DNA of 64,000 nucleotides from Mycobacteroides franklinii (GTDB lineage Bacteria; Actinomycetota; Actinomycetes; Mycobacteriales; Mycobacteriaceae). Of this stretch, positions 33,533-44,631 are shown in pieces (positions within the stretch are counted from its first letter, which is position 1; every line of letters begins with the position of its first letter). The notes beneath the pieces were generated by a model. That model saw only the letters and a program-made list of their open reading frames with translations, was not told the origin of the DNA and searched no databases. The DNA lies in assembly GCF_002013895.1 (NCBI RefSeq), contig NZ_MAFQ01000003.1:186001-250000 (forward strand), read 5' to 3'. Made by a program: the position numbers and the translations under genes.

Positions 33533-34411
33533 GTGACGCACCTGACCGTTCTGACGAACCCCACCGCGGGCCACGCCGCGGCACAGGCGGCCGAAGCGGC
33601 CATCACGCATCTGCGCGCACGTGGCCTGACGGTGACTCATCACGCCGCCTCGTCGGCGTCGGAATCACACGCGCTCGCGCAGGAAGCCGCGCGCACGGGT
33701 GCCCGCGGAATCGTCGCGGCCGGTGGCGACGGTCTGGTGAGCATCGCGCTTCAAGCTGTCGCGTCCACCCCGATAGCACTCGGTGTGATCCCCATCGGCA
33801 CCGGGAATGACTGCGCCCGCATGCTGGACATCCCACTGGGCGACCCTGTCGCCGCGGCTGAGGTGATCGCCACCGGCAACATCCGGGACATCGACGCCGG
33901 CCGCATCCAATATGACGGGAACACAACGTGGTTTGCCACAGTCGTGGCCTCCGGATTCGACTCCTTGGTCAATGACCGAGCCAACCGGATGCGCTGGCCG
34001 CGTGGCCGTCGCCGCTATGACATCGCCATGGCCCTGGAGGCCGCGAAGCTGAAGCCCCTACCGTTTCGCATCGAGCTGGACGATCAGGTGATCGAGACCG
34101 ATGTCACCCTCGTCGCGGTCGGGAACGGAACCTCATACGGCGGTGGAATGCGCATCTGTCCGGACGCCCTTCTGGACGACGGGCTGCTGGACGTGACGGT
34201 GGTCGCGGCCGGTGGGCGGTTGCGACTGTTGCGCTTGTCCCCCACCGTCTACAAGGGCACCCATGTCGACCTGCCCGAGGTGAGCACCTTCAGGTCGCGG
34301 CGGGTCCGGCTGTCCGCCGCCGACATCACCGCCTATGCCGACGGCGATCCCGTCGCGCCGCTGCCGGTCGATATCGAAGTGGTTCCCGGCGCCCTGAGCG
34401 TCTTCGCCTAG
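33533..34411 (+). CDS. dagK: Diacylglycerol/lipid kinase (DagK-like)
   Basis: 292 residues from GTG 33533, directly after the oxidase stop. LTVLTNPTAGHAAAQAAEAAI and GIVAAGGDGLVSIALQAVASTPIALGVIPIGTGNDCARMLDIP are the nucleotide-binding GGDG and G-T-x-N-D motifs of the DAGK catalytic domain. GYGGGMRICPDALLDDGLLDV-like residues follow in the C-terminal beta-sandwich (SYGGGMRICPDALLDDG). It phosphorylates diacylglycerol to phosphatidic acid at the membrane. Rv2252, its counterpart, supplies phosphatidic acid for phosphatidylinositol mannosides. Confidence 0.9.
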   Translation: MTHLTVLTNPTAGHAAAQAAEAAITHLRARGLTVTHHAASSASESHALAQEAARTGARGIVAAGGDGLVSIALQAVASTPIALGVIPIGTGNDCARMLDIPLGDPVAAAEVIATGNIRDIDAGRIQYDGNTTWFATVVASGFDSLVNDRANRMRWPRGRRRYDIAMALEAAKLKPLPFRIELDDQVIETDVTLVAVGNGTSYGGGMRICPDALLDDGLLDVTVVAAGGRLRLLRLSPTVYKGTHVDLPEVSTFRSRRVRLSAADITAYADGDPVAPLPVDIEVVPGALSVFA

Positions 34412-35352
34412 CCGATCTTCTGCGCGAACAGGAACGCCGAATGCGGCGTCGCGTCGGGCAGATCGGCGGGGATGCTGCGACCGTGACGCTCCAGCAACGC
34501 GGGTGTTGTCTCGCTGGTCACCTGCCATCCGCGTTCAGCGAGGAACTCGCCGGCGTCGGTGCGTTCCTCCAGGTACCACAGGTCGGCGACATCGGGAATG
34601 TCTTGCCCCTGGAGATGTTCGGCGGCACGCCGAAACGCCTGCCCGCGTTCGCGTTGCCGCGCAAGGGTTTCCGGGTTGAAGAAATCTTCGCCGAAGTTCT
34701 CCACGGCGATGCGGCTGCCCGGTACGCTCAGCGCGTCCACCCGCTCGAAAAGCAGATCCTGTGCCGCGGGCGGCAGATACGGCAATAGGCCCTCGGCAAT
34801 CCAGGCCGCCGGCCGGCCGGAATCAAACCCGTTGGCCTCCAACGCGGCGGGCCAATCGTCGCGCAGATCAGCCGCCACCGGGACGTGACGGACACGCGGT
34901 GCGGCGCCCTGCGCGTCCAGGGTGTCAGCCTTGAAGGCGAGAACCTTGGGGAGATCCAGCTCGAACAACACCGCATCGGCGGGCCAGTCGAGCCGCCAGG
35001 CGCGGGCATCGAGCCCGGCAGCCAGAATCACCGCCTGGCCAATCCCGGCCTCACCCGCCTCGCGGAAGAAATCGTCAAAGAACTTGGTGCGACACGCGAC
35101 GTAGGACCGCATCGCGGCAATGCGCTCGACCAATCGGGGCTCGGCCTCCAGCAGGGCGGCAGGCGGCTCCCCATCGAAGCGATACATACTCCAGACGCCC
35201 TCGCCTGCGGCCGTGAGGAAATGACCGGCGTACGGGTCACTGATCAACGGATTCGCGCTGCGGGTTTCCGCGTCTCGGGCACTGGCCACTCCCAACGCGG
35301 TGGTGCCCACACTTTCGGTGATTTCCCAGCTGTCTCCGTCACTTCGCGCCAT
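34408..35352 (-). CDS. SAM-dependent methyltransferase, PPM1/LCMT-like mycobacterial family
   Basis: 314 residues from ATG 35352. WEITESVGTTALGVASARDAETRSANPLISDPYAGHF and TKFFDDFFREAGEAGIGQAVILAAGLDARAWRLDWPADAVLFELD are the hallmarks of the large mycobacterial family of putative O-methyltransferases related to leucine carboxyl methyltransferase. LFERVDALSVPGSRIAVENFGEDFF follows. Mycobacteria carry many paralogues; the substrate is unknown. Its stop overlaps that of dagK by 4 bases. Confidence 0.85.
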   Translation of the reverse strand: MARSDGDSWEITESVGTTALGVASARDAETRSANPLISDPYAGHFLTAAGEGVWSMYRFDGEPPAALLEAEPRLVERIAAMRSYVACRTKFFDDFFREAGEAGIGQAVILAAGLDARAWRLDWPADAVLFELDLPKVLAFKADTLDAQGAAPRVRHVPVAADLRDDWPAALEANGFDSGRPAAWIAEGLLPYLPPAAQDLLFERVDALSVPGSRIAVENFGEDFFNPETLARQRERGQAFRRAAEHLQGQDIPDVADLWYLEERTDAGEFLAERGWQVTSETTPALLERHGRSIPADLPDATPHSAFLFAQKIG

Positions 35353-35550
35353 GAGTTCCTTTGTACGCCAGCCTGGATAGTGCGCGGTGATAGGCGTGCA
35401 CCGTAGGTGTCGGCGCGGACCCCTCGAACCGCGCAACCCACCACTGCAGACCAGCAAGACGCGCCCGGAAGAGTCACAGACGACAAGCTGGCACTATTTA
35501 TAGAACAGCGCGATATATTTGTCCAGCAATTCCAGGGATTGAGACATACA

Positions 35551-36213
35551 TTGACGGACCACACCAGCGCCGCCGGGCCGGGGCGTGGCCGCGGGCGGCC
35601 CATCAAGGACGGCAAGACATCCGCGGAAGTACGGTCGAACCTGCTCGACGCCACCGAGCGGGTGCTGGCCCGGGTGGGCGTCACCGCGCTCAGCATGGGT
35701 GCCGTCGCCCGGGAGGCGGGATACAGCCGCGGCGTCGTGTATCGCTACTTCGACAATCGGGACGAGGTACTCGACGCCCTGGTCGTACGCAGGGCGACAA
35801 CGAATATCACAGAGACCGCTCCCCGGCTGATGGCGCTGGGCGACTGGTCCGAGATGGTCGTCGAATCCATGGTGATCGTCGCGACAGAGACCACACAGGA
35901 CCCCTTGCTCCGCGCGCTGGTGGACCCGGACGGCAGCCACAGCACCGCCGCGACCCTGATATTCGGCTCACCGGGGCTGAACCAGATGCTCACCTCGTTG
36001 TACGAGTCGATGTTCAGCAGCGGACTCGCTCCGCTGCGCGAAGGGCTCAGCGCACACGATGCCTCGCGCTATGTGCTGTCGGTGGTGATGAGCCTGCTCT
36101 CCGGCTCCATACCGGGCTGCGACGATCCCGATCAGGTGCGACGCTATGTCCGCACCTTTGTTCTCCCGGCGCTGCTCCAAACGCCACCGCCGCCACAACA
36201 GGTCTTCACATAG
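35551..36213 (+). CDS. TetR-family transcriptional regulator
   Basis: 220 residues if started at TTG 35551. The frame is open from 35407, but the stretch 35490-35550 is A+T rich (CTATTTATAGAA, GATATATTTG) and looks like promoter DNA. The protein begins with a basic GRGRGRPIKDGKTSAEV and then the HTH VRSNLLDATERVLARVGVTALSMGAVAREAGYSRGVVYRYFDNRDEVLDAL. It is divergent from the methyltransferase gene across about 200 bases; either that gene or a distant operon may be its target. Confidence 0.75.
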   Translation: MTDHTSAAGPGRGRGRPIKDGKTSAEVRSNLLDATERVLARVGVTALSMGAVAREAGYSRGVVYRYFDNRDEVLDALVVRRATTNITETAPRLMALGDWSEMVVESMVIVATETTQDPLLRALVDPDGSHSTAATLIFGSPGLNQMLTSLYESMFSSGLAPLREGLSAHDASRYVLSVVMSLLSGSIPGCDDPDQVRRYVRTFVLPALLQTPPPPQQVFT

Positions 36214-36224
36214 TCGGCGGCAGA

Positions 36225-36256
36225 TGTCTGATCGGTGGTGCGGCGTTCGTCAGACA
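36225..36256. promoter_or_regulatory. Inverted repeat before the YCII-sigma operon
   Basis: TGTCTGA (36225-36231) and TCAGACA (36250-36256) are perfect inverted arms 18 bases apart. They lie 12 bases after the TetR stop and 55 bases before the YCII ATG, so they could be a terminator of the former or an operator of the latter. Confidence 0.45.
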
Positions 36257-36310
36257 GGTAGAGAGTGGATCGCAGAGTTCCGCTCACTGACTCAGACGGA
36301 GGGCTCCACC

Positions 36311-37009
36311 ATGTACTACCTTGCGCTGCTGATCGGTCCCGAGCGGGCCCGGACACCCGAAGAGGGCGCCCAAGAGATGGTTGAATACCAAAACTTTCAC
36401 GCCAAGGCGGCATCGGCAATCCACGCCGGTGACGCGTTGTTCCCCGTCGCCGAGGGTGTCCGAATCAGCGGAGCACCCGATGCCCGCGTCGTCACCGACG
36501 GGCCGTTCGCCGAGGGCGCCGAGGTGGCCGGCGGCTACTACGTGTTGGAGGCCGAGCACCTGGACGACGCGTTGACGTTGGCCCGAGACATACCGGAGGC
36601 CAAGCACGGCGCGGTCGAGGTGTGGCCGCTCGTCCATTGCTCACCAGAGTTCGACGGGCAAGGTGCCACCAACTGGCTCGCGCTGCTCATAGAACCTCGC
36701 GACGAGGCCTTGCTGCCGGGCACCCCCGAGTGGGAGGCGGTGGCGGACAAGCACGGAGTGTTCCGCGCCCAGGCCGGTGACCACATCAAGCTCGCCGGGC
36801 CGTTGCATCCCCCGTCGACGGCGACCACCGTACGGGTGCGTGACGGCGAGGTGTTGCTCACGGACGGCCCCTACATCGAGGCGGCCGAGATCGCGAACGG
36901 TTTCTACGTGTTGACCACCGATGATCGCGACCAGGCCATCGAACTCGCCGCGCAACTGCCCGCGTCCACCGTGGAGCTGCGTCAGCTGACCGGTGTGTCG
37001 GGCCTCTAG
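36311..37009 (+). CDS. Tandem YCII-domain (DGPF) protein
   Basis: 232 residues from ATG 36311, behind CGGAGGG. The protein is a duplication of the YCII fold: TDGPFAEGAEVAGGYYVLEAEHLDDALTLARDIP (first half) and LTDGPYIEAAEIANGFYVLTTDDRDQAIELAAQLP (second half), each with the D-G-P-[FY]-x-E motif. YCII/DGPF proteins are almost always encoded beside a particular ECF sigma factor group, and this one lies 6 bases before that gene. The catalytic role is unknown; a sensor or peroxide/organic-acid-related role has been proposed for the family. Confidence 0.88.
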   Translation: MYYLALLIGPERARTPEEGAQEMVEYQNFHAKAASAIHAGDALFPVAEGVRISGAPDARVVTDGPFAEGAEVAGGYYVLEAEHLDDALTLARDIPEAKHGAVEVWPLVHCSPEFDGQGATNWLALLIEPRDEALLPGTPEWEAVADKHGVFRAQAGDHIKLAGPLHPPSTATTVRVRDGEVLLTDGPYIEAAEIANGFYVLTTDDRDQAIELAAQLPASTVELRQLTGVSGL

Positions 37010-37015
37010 CGACGC

Positions 37016-38251
37016 ATGATCGACCTGGGCGGCGTCTTTCGACGGGAATGGGGGCCAACCGTCGCGGCCATCGCGCGTTGGTCGGGCGACCTCACCGTCG
37101 CCGAAGACGCTGTCCAGGAGGCGTGTACCGATGCCCTGCGGACCTGGCCGCGCGACGGCATACCCGCGAACCCGGGCGGTTGGTTGTTGACGGCCGCACG
37201 GAACCGGGCACGTGATCGCCTGCGGCGCGAAACACTGCGTCCGGGAAAGGAACTGGCGGCTATGGTCCCTCACATCGCTGACATCACCGCCCGGACCGAC
37301 GTCTCCGATCCCCATCCCGTGCGCGACGACGAGCTGCGGATGATGTTCACCTGTGCCCATCCCGCCCTGGAGCGCACGTCACAACTCGCCCTGACATTGC
37401 GGTTGGTGTCTGGCCTGACCGTTGCGGAGATCGCCCGGGCGCTGCTGCACAGTGAGGCGGCAATAGGTCAACGAATCACTCGCGCCAAGAACAAAATTCG
37501 CACGGCCAACATCCCCCTACGGGTGCCGCCCGCCGAGCTACTGCCCGAACGTACGCCCCACGTGCTCAGCTGTATCTACTCGGTCTTCACCGAGGGCTAC
37601 TGGTCCACGGGCGGACCGTCAGCCATCCGCGACGAGTTATGCGACGAAGGCGTGCGGTTGGCCGGAGAACTGTGCAAGCTCCTGCCTCAGGAGCGGGAAG
37701 CCAACGCGCTGGCCGCACTTGTGTTGCTTCATGATTCGAGACGCCTGGAACGGATGGGCGGCGACGGCGCACTGGTTCCGCTGGAGGAACAGGACCGTAC
37801 TCGGTGGGATCGCGATCGTATTTCCCGTGGGCTGGGCCAGCTGCGGCAGGCGGCGGGCTCCGCCGGGCCGTATCTGCCCCAGGCGGTCATCGCCGCCCTG
37901 CACGCCACCGCACCATCGTGGGAGGAAACCGATTGGCATGCCATCTGCCTGGCCTATGACCGGCTGGTGACCATGACGGATTCGCCGGTGGTGCTGGTGA
38001 ATCGGGCGCTGGCCATCGGACTGCGCGACACCCCGGAGAAGGGGCTGGCCGCTCTGGAGAAGGTCGCCCATGATCCGCGCCTGACGAGATCCAATCTGGT
38101 GGCCACTGTGCGCGCCGATCTGCTCCGGCGCGCGGGACGCAATGCCGAGGCAATCGACTGGTATCGAACGGCACTGTCCGCCAACGGCTCCGACCCTGGA
38201 CGGGAGTTCCTGCGGCGTCGCATCGCCGAATGTGAGACCAGCCTCCGCTAG
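37016..38251 (+). CDS. ECF sigma factor with C-terminal TPR-like extension (ECF42-type)
   Basis: 411 residues from ATG 37016. Sigma region 2 is DLTVAEDAVQEACTDALRTWPRDGIPANPGGWLLTAARNRARDRLRRE. Region 4 is RTSQLALTLRLVSGLTVAEIARALLHSEAAIGQRITRAKNKIR. After residue 180 there is a C-terminal half with helical repeats (YDRLVTMTDSPVVLVNRALAIGLRDTPEKGLAALEKVA, LRRAGRNAEAIDWYRTALS). This architecture and the adjacent DGPF gene define the ECF42 group, in which no anti-sigma factor is present and the C-terminal domain itself seems to control activity. The gene directs core polymerase to a small target set, usually its own DGPF neighbour. Confidence 0.9.
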   Translation: MIDLGGVFRREWGPTVAAIARWSGDLTVAEDAVQEACTDALRTWPRDGIPANPGGWLLTAARNRARDRLRRETLRPGKELAAMVPHIADITARTDVSDPHPVRDDELRMMFTCAHPALERTSQLALTLRLVSGLTVAEIARALLHSEAAIGQRITRAKNKIRTANIPLRVPPAELLPERTPHVLSCIYSVFTEGYWSTGGPSAIRDELCDEGVRLAGELCKLLPQEREANALAALVLLHDSRRLERMGGDGALVPLEEQDRTRWDRDRISRGLGQLRQAAGSAGPYLPQAVIAALHATAPSWEETDWHAICLAYDRLVTMTDSPVVLVNRALAIGLRDTPEKGLAALEKVAHDPRLTRSNLVATVRADLLRRAGRNAEAIDWYRTALSANGSDPGREFLRRRIAECETSLR

Positions 38252-38258
38252 CCGGGAA

Positions 38259-39251
38259 CTACCAGGAACCAACAACCCCCGCCAGCCAGTGACCGATATC
38301 GCGGTGGACCCAGTCCTTCTCGGGTTCGTTGAGAATTTCGTGACGCCCGCCGGCATAGAAGCGGTATTCGAGGCGACGATGACCTTCTGCCATGTATCGG
38401 GTGATGAGGCCCTGGATCGTCTCGGTGCGACCGCCCACCGGATCCTCCGATCCGGCGACAATGAGAATCGGCAGCTCCGAGGGGATCCGCGACTCGTTCC
38501 CCGGCTCCCACAGGGAGTGAAATCCCTTGATCACCGAACATGTCATGGCATTGGAAAACGGCTTGCCACACAAGGGGTCTGACTGGAACGTGCGTATCTC
38601 TTCGGCATCGCAGGTCTGCCACTCCGAGCCGGTGGGCGTGACACCGTCGGGCACAAACGGTGCGTTGAACCGCGCCAGGAGCGCGCCGAAGAATTCACTC
38701 GGCGCCATCGCCTGCGGCCCAGCGGCCACTGCCTCCAGCTGGGCTATGGCCTGGCGATAGGCCTCTTCCGTGAGACCCGGCACCGCACCCAGCGTGCCGC
38801 ACAGCACCGCCCCCGCCAGCAGGTCGCCGTGATTCTCGATGTGGGACTGCGTCAATGCCGAACCCATGCTGTGTCCGAAGGCAATCAACGGCAGACCGGG
38901 ATTCTGCGCACGCGCGATATCCGCGAGCTGCTTGATATCCGCGGTCATGTCGTCCCAGGCCGTAACTCCGAGCTGCCCCAGCCCCGCCGGGCCGGCGGTC
39001 TGTCCGTGCCCGCGCAGATCCAGGGCGTAGACCACGCACCCGCGCGCCGCGAGGAATCGGGCCAGCCGGTCGTACCGAGCACTGTATTCGGCAATGCCAT
39101 GCGTGATCTGCACGGCGGCCCGCAGGCCGATCCCGCACGGTGGCTGCCATGTGCGGTACCAGATCACCATCTGGTCTACGTCGGAAGTGAACGTAGAAAA
39201 TGTAGGCCCACCAACAGCGTTCGTGTCGACCGCAGTCAGATTCTCGCTCAT
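38259..39251 (-). CDS. Alpha/beta hydrolase, monoacylglycerol lipase-like
   Basis: 330 residues from ATG 39251, with GAGAAGG upstream. VQITHGIAEYSARYDRLARFLAARGCVVYALDLRGHGQTAG and LIAFGHSMGSALTQSHIENHG give the S33/Hydrolase_4 pattern with nucleophile Ser in GHSMGS. The acid is in ILIVAGSEDPVGG and the His in FYAGGRHEILNEPEKD, all as in bacterial monoacylglycerol lipases. It probably releases fatty acids from glycerides. It lies 7 bases from the convergent sigma factor gene and is preceded by a small coupled reading frame. Confidence 0.82.
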   Translation of the reverse strand: MSENLTAVDTNAVGGPTFSTFTSDVDQMVIWYRTWQPPCGIGLRAAVQITHGIAEYSARYDRLARFLAARGCVVYALDLRGHGQTAGPAGLGQLGVTAWDDMTADIKQLADIARAQNPGLPLIAFGHSMGSALTQSHIENHGDLLAGAVLCGTLGAVPGLTEEAYRQAIAQLEAVAAGPQAMAPSEFFGALLARFNAPFVPDGVTPTGSEWQTCDAEEIRTFQSDPLCGKPFSNAMTCSVIKGFHSLWEPGNESRIPSELPILIVAGSEDPVGGRTETIQGLITRYMAEGHRRLEYRFYAGGRHEILNEPEKDWVHRDIGHWLAGVVGSW

Positions 39252-39265
39252 GACGATCCCTTCTC

Positions 39266-39379
39266 TCAGGCTATTTCTTCGGCGTACTTGCGCGCGTAGA
39301 TCGCGTAAAGCACGGTGTCTTCAGCCTCCTCGAAGGCCCGAGCCCGCTCGACGATATGCGAAAACCGATCGACACCCAT
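39266..39379 (-). CDS. Possible 37-residue small protein, coupled to the lipase
   Basis: MGVDRFSHIVERARAFEEAEDTVLYAIYARKYAEEIA from ATG 39379, with CGGAG 8 bases upstream. It is an amphipathic, acidic helix-like peptide with codon use like the neighbours. Its stop overlaps the ribosome binding site of the lipase gene that starts 14 bases later, which suggests translational coupling. I do not recognise the family. It could be a leader peptide. Confidence 0.4.
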   Translation of the reverse strand: MGVDRFSHIVERARAFEEAEDTVLYAIYARKYAEEIA

Positions 39380-39762
39380 GGCCGAGGCTCCGTGCTGTCG
39401 GAGAATTGCACATGGTTCAAAATACGGCGAAACGCCGGTCCCTATTTTCAGCCATGCGAAAGGAATGCGCACCCGAAAAGACCGGCACCGGCACGGCCGA
39501 TTTCCGATTCGGATGTGGTGACACTGCCAACAAAATGCACGAAGACGTTGGCAAATCTTCGAAGATCATCAGTTTGGAGGCATTCCCGCTCATGAAGGCC
39601 CTAGGGTTCCGTCCATCAGGCCCGACAACAGCAAGTTAGCATGGTCCGCGATCCGCCCTCTTCGCGCCAGTATTGCCAATTTCGAAATTATCTATTGCCC
39701 ACGGGAAAATAATGACGGACCGGAAAGATAATCGCTCCGCCTCAACCCGATATGATCAGTCC
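39380..39762. other. 383-base intergenic region upstream of LysR gene
   Basis: Lower GC than its flanks and free of convincing genes. It contains a small hairpin CGGCG-AAA-CGCCG (39425-39437), the perfect 12-base palindrome ATCTTCGAAGAT (39555-39566) and the -10 TATGAT (39751-39756) of the LysR gene. It is large enough to hold divergent regulation of the small ORF/lipase and lysR units. Confidence 0.6.
39555..39566. promoter_or_regulatory. Perfect 12-base palindrome
   Basis: ATCTTCGAAGAT is self-complementary and lies in the gap between the lipase unit and the divergent LysR regulator gene. LysR proteins bind palindromic T-N11-A-type sites, so it is a candidate regulator site; no other evidence supports it. 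Confidence 0.3.
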
Positions 39763-40707
39763 GTGGGTCTACAGAGTCTTGATGTATACGACCTTCGGTG
39801 CTTTGTCGCTGTGGCAACAACGCTAAATTTCACACAAGCCGCACGGGATCTGCATGTCTCCGCCCCACCTTTGAGCCGACGGATCCGCGACATGGAACGG
39901 CTGTTGGACGTCAAACTGTTTGTCCGCGATACCCGTCGAGTCACACTCACCGCGGAGGGCGCGCGACTACTTCCCGCGGCCCGCCGCATACTCGCCCAAT
40001 TCGACGAGTTGCCGTCCATTGTGTCTCCGGAACCCGCAACATCCACCCGGCCCATTGCCTACGGTGTGCCGCCCTGGCTGCACCCGGATCTGCGTGCGGC
40101 GTTGGCGGATCTTGAGAAGGTACACGCAGGCAGCTTCACGTTGAGGAAGTGGCCACGGGGCAGCGCCGAGATCATTTCCGCTCTCCAGCGGGGGGACATC
40201 GCGTTCGGGTTGGCCCGCCCACCGTTCGATTCGGTGGGGTTGGTCAGAACAGTAGTGCACGAAGAGCCTTTGGGCGCTGTACTTTCCAAGGCACGGTACG
40301 GAACCAGATCGTCGATATCGACGTCCGAACTTGCCAACCTCAACTATGTGACCGCCCGGCGAGACACCGATACCGAGTATCGCCGGCAGGTGGACCATGC
40401 GCTGGAATCGGCTGGGGTACCCCGGCGCGAAAACGTTGACCCCGGCGACTATGTGGGCGCGGCCGATGTCATCAGTGTGGGTGACGGGTTCGCCATCGCG
40501 CCGCTCTCCCCGGTCAGTGGCGGCCGGATGTACAACCTCGCCGACGACATCTGCATACCCATCAACGATCTGGACCTGACCCTGGTTACCTGTTTGGTAT
40601 GGCAGGCCAGTCTGGCCGAGGACGATCAAGAGATCCGGGACATCGTCGACTCGGCGGTTGCCCTATTGCGCAGGCCTCCGACCCCACAGCGCACCGACTC
40701 CGCCTAA
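39763..40707 (+). CDS. LysR-family transcriptional regulator
   Basis: 314 residues from GTG 39763, which follows TATGAT (39751-39756) by 6 bases, so it is probably leaderless; ATG 39712 is an alternative. HTH: LQSLDVYDLRCFVAVATTLNFTQAARDLHVSAPPLSRRIRDMERLLDVKLFVRDTRRVTLTAEGARLL. The effector domain follows with a typical periplasmic-binding fold (RPIAYGVPPWLHPDLRAALADLE, LLGAVLSKARYG-like LGAVLSKARYGTRSSI). It is divergent from the lipase unit. The inducer is unknown. Confidence 0.85.
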   Translation: MGLQSLDVYDLRCFVAVATTLNFTQAARDLHVSAPPLSRRIRDMERLLDVKLFVRDTRRVTLTAEGARLLPAARRILAQFDELPSIVSPEPATSTRPIAYGVPPWLHPDLRAALADLEKVHAGSFTLRKWPRGSAEIISALQRGDIAFGLARPPFDSVGLVRTVVHEEPLGAVLSKARYGTRSSISTSELANLNYVTARRDTDTEYRRQVDHALESAGVPRRENVDPGDYVGAADVISVGDGFAIAPLSPVSGGRMYNLADDICIPINDLDLTLVTCLVWQASLAEDDQEIRDIVDSAVALLRRPPTPQRTDSA

Positions 40708-40718
40708 CGGCCTAGCGC

Positions 40719-43117
<2,399 letters not shown>

Positions 43118-43233
43118 GTCCGTTTTCCTTCCACCCGCCGCCCCCAGTGTGGCACCGGCAGAACATACCGACATGGCATTCCTTCCCGTCGTACCCCGCT
43201 GGTTCCACGGTAAGACGGAACCAACCTCGGCGG

Positions 43234-43253
43234 CTACGGTCTTTGGTCCCTAA
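43234..43253 (-). promoter_or_regulatory. Candidate DosR box upstream of devR
   Basis: On the minus strand TTAGGGACCAAAGACCGTAG matches 14 of 20 positions of the DosR consensus TTSGGGACTWWAGTCCCSAA, including the GGGAC half-site and the central A/T steps. It is centred about 127 bases before the devR ATG, between that gene and the rplA terminator. The location suggests positive autoregulation. Confidence 0.6.
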
Positions 43254-43256
43254 ACG

Positions 43257-43304
43257 GCGCAAGCCCCCATTTCCGGCTCGGCGCCAGGGAATGGGGGCTT
43301 GTGC
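43257..43304 (-). terminator. Terminator of rplK-rplA
   Basis: GCGCAAGCCCCCATT (43257-43271) pairs with AATGGGGGCTTGTGC (43290-43304), 15 pairs with one G-U, around an 18-base loop. It lies 20 bases after the rplA stop at 43325. Confidence 0.85.
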
Positions 43305-43324
43305 GGTAAGCGTTCCGAAGGCTC

Positions 43325-44032
43325 TTAGACCTCCAGGAAGTTCCGGGTCACGGCCGGGTCGACCTGGATGCCCGGGCCGGTGGTGGTGCTGACGACGACC
43401 TTCTTCAGGTAGCGCCCCTTGGCCGACGACGGCTTGGCACGCAGGATCTCGTCGAGGACCGCTCCGTAGTTCTCCGTCAGCTTCTCGGCGTCGAAGGACG
43501 CCTTGCCGATGATCAGGTGAAGGTTGGAGTGCTTGTCGACGCGGAAGTTGATCTTGCCGCCCTTGATGTCGGTGACGGCCTTGGCCACGTCGGGGGTCAC
43601 GGTGCCGGTCTTGGGGTTCGGCATCAGACCGCGCGGGCCCAGGACACGAGCGATACGACCGACCTTGGCCATCTGATCCGGGGTGGCGATGGCGGCGTCG
43701 AACTCGAGCCACCCGCCCTGGATCTTCTCGATCAGGTCGTCGCTACCGACAACATCGGCGCCGGCGGCAGCAGCCGCTTCGGCCTTGTCACCCACCGCGA
43801 AGACGATGACGCGAGCGGTCTTACCGGTACCGTGCGGAAGGTTCACGGTGCCGCGGACCATCTGGTCAGCCTTGCGGGGGTCGACGCCGAGGCGCATCGC
43901 GACCTCAACAGTGGCGTCGTACTTCTTGGACGAGGTCTCCTTGGCCAGCTTGGTGGCCTCAAGAGGGCTGTACAGTTTGTCGCGGTCCACCTTTTCGGCG
44001 GCCTCGCGATATGCCTTGCTGTTCTTGCTCAT
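43325..44032 (-). CDS. rplA: 50S ribosomal protein L1
   Basis: 235 residues, the normal length. [39 protein letters not shown] and [29 protein letters not shown] are the L1 rRNA-binding signatures. It binds the L1 stalk of 23S rRNA and controls tRNA exit. It follows rplK on one transcript after 85 bases. L1 often represses this operon by binding its mRNA, though I do not see a clear copy of the site. Confidence 0.98.
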   Translation of the reverse strand: MSKNSKAYREAAEKVDRDKLYSPLEATKLAKETSSKKYDATVEVAMRLGVDPRKADQMVRGTVNLPHGTGKTARVIVFAVGDKAEAAAAAGADVVGSDDLIEKIQGGWLEFDAAIATPDQMAKVGRIARVLGPRGLMPNPKTGTVTPDVAKAVTDIKGGKINFRVDKHSNLHLIIGKASFDAEKLTENYGAVLDEILRAKPSSAKGRYLKKVVVSTTTGPGIQVDPAVTRNFLEV

Positions 44033-44117
44033 TGGTATCCAATCAATTGTTGGTTCGTGGTCGTACAGGCCGAAGCGGGCCTTACCACTGGGTTATGCGG
44101 ATTACTCGCTGCCGTGT

Positions 44118-44549
44118 CTATTCGACGGTGATGCCCATCGAGCGCGCGGTGCCGGCAATGATCTTGGCGGCGGCGTCGATGTCGTTGGCGTTGAGGTCTT
44201 CCTTCTTCGTCTCGGCGATCTCGCGCACCTGATCCCAGCTCACCTTGGCGACCTTGGTCTTGTGCGGCTCACCGGAACCCTTGGGCACACCGGCGGCCTT
44301 CAACAGCAGCTTGGCGGCGGGAGGGGTCTTGAGCGCGAAGGTGAAGCTGCGGTCCTCGTAGACACTGATCTCCACGGGGATGACGTTGCCGCGCTGCGAG
44401 TCCGTCGCGGCGTTGTACGCCTTGCAGAACTCCATGATGTTGACGCCATGCTGACCGAGCGCGGGACCTACCGGCGGCGCAGGGTTGGCTTCGCCGGCCT
44501 TGATCTGAAGCTTGATCAGCCCGACGACCTTTTTCTTCTTCGGGGCCAT
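44118..44549 (-). CDS. rplK: 50S ribosomal protein L11
   Basis: 143 residues. [43 protein letters not shown] is the L11 N-terminal domain with the Pro-rich thiostrepton-site hinge, and the C-terminal [36 protein letters not shown] binds 23S rRNA. It sits in the GTPase-associated centre. It follows nusG after 82 bases. Confidence 0.98.
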   Translation of the reverse strand: MAPKKKKVVGLIKLQIKAGEANPAPPVGPALGQHGVNIMEFCKAYNAATDSQRGNVIPVEISVYEDRSFTFALKTPPAAKLLLKAAGVPKGSGEPHKTKVAKVSWDQVREIAETKKEDLNANDIDAAAKIIAGTARSMGITVE

Positions 44550-44631
44550 TGGGTGTTTCCTTACTTTCCTTCCGTGTTCCGGCCGTTATTCGACCGGAGT
44601 TCTGCGGACCGTGACGCGGTCCGAAGTCTTG

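Noticed and set aside
39315..39639. Plus-strand open frames in the gap before lysR
   Set aside because: No ribosome binding sites, no recognisable domains, and composition unlike coding DNA; they overlap the small minus-strand frame.
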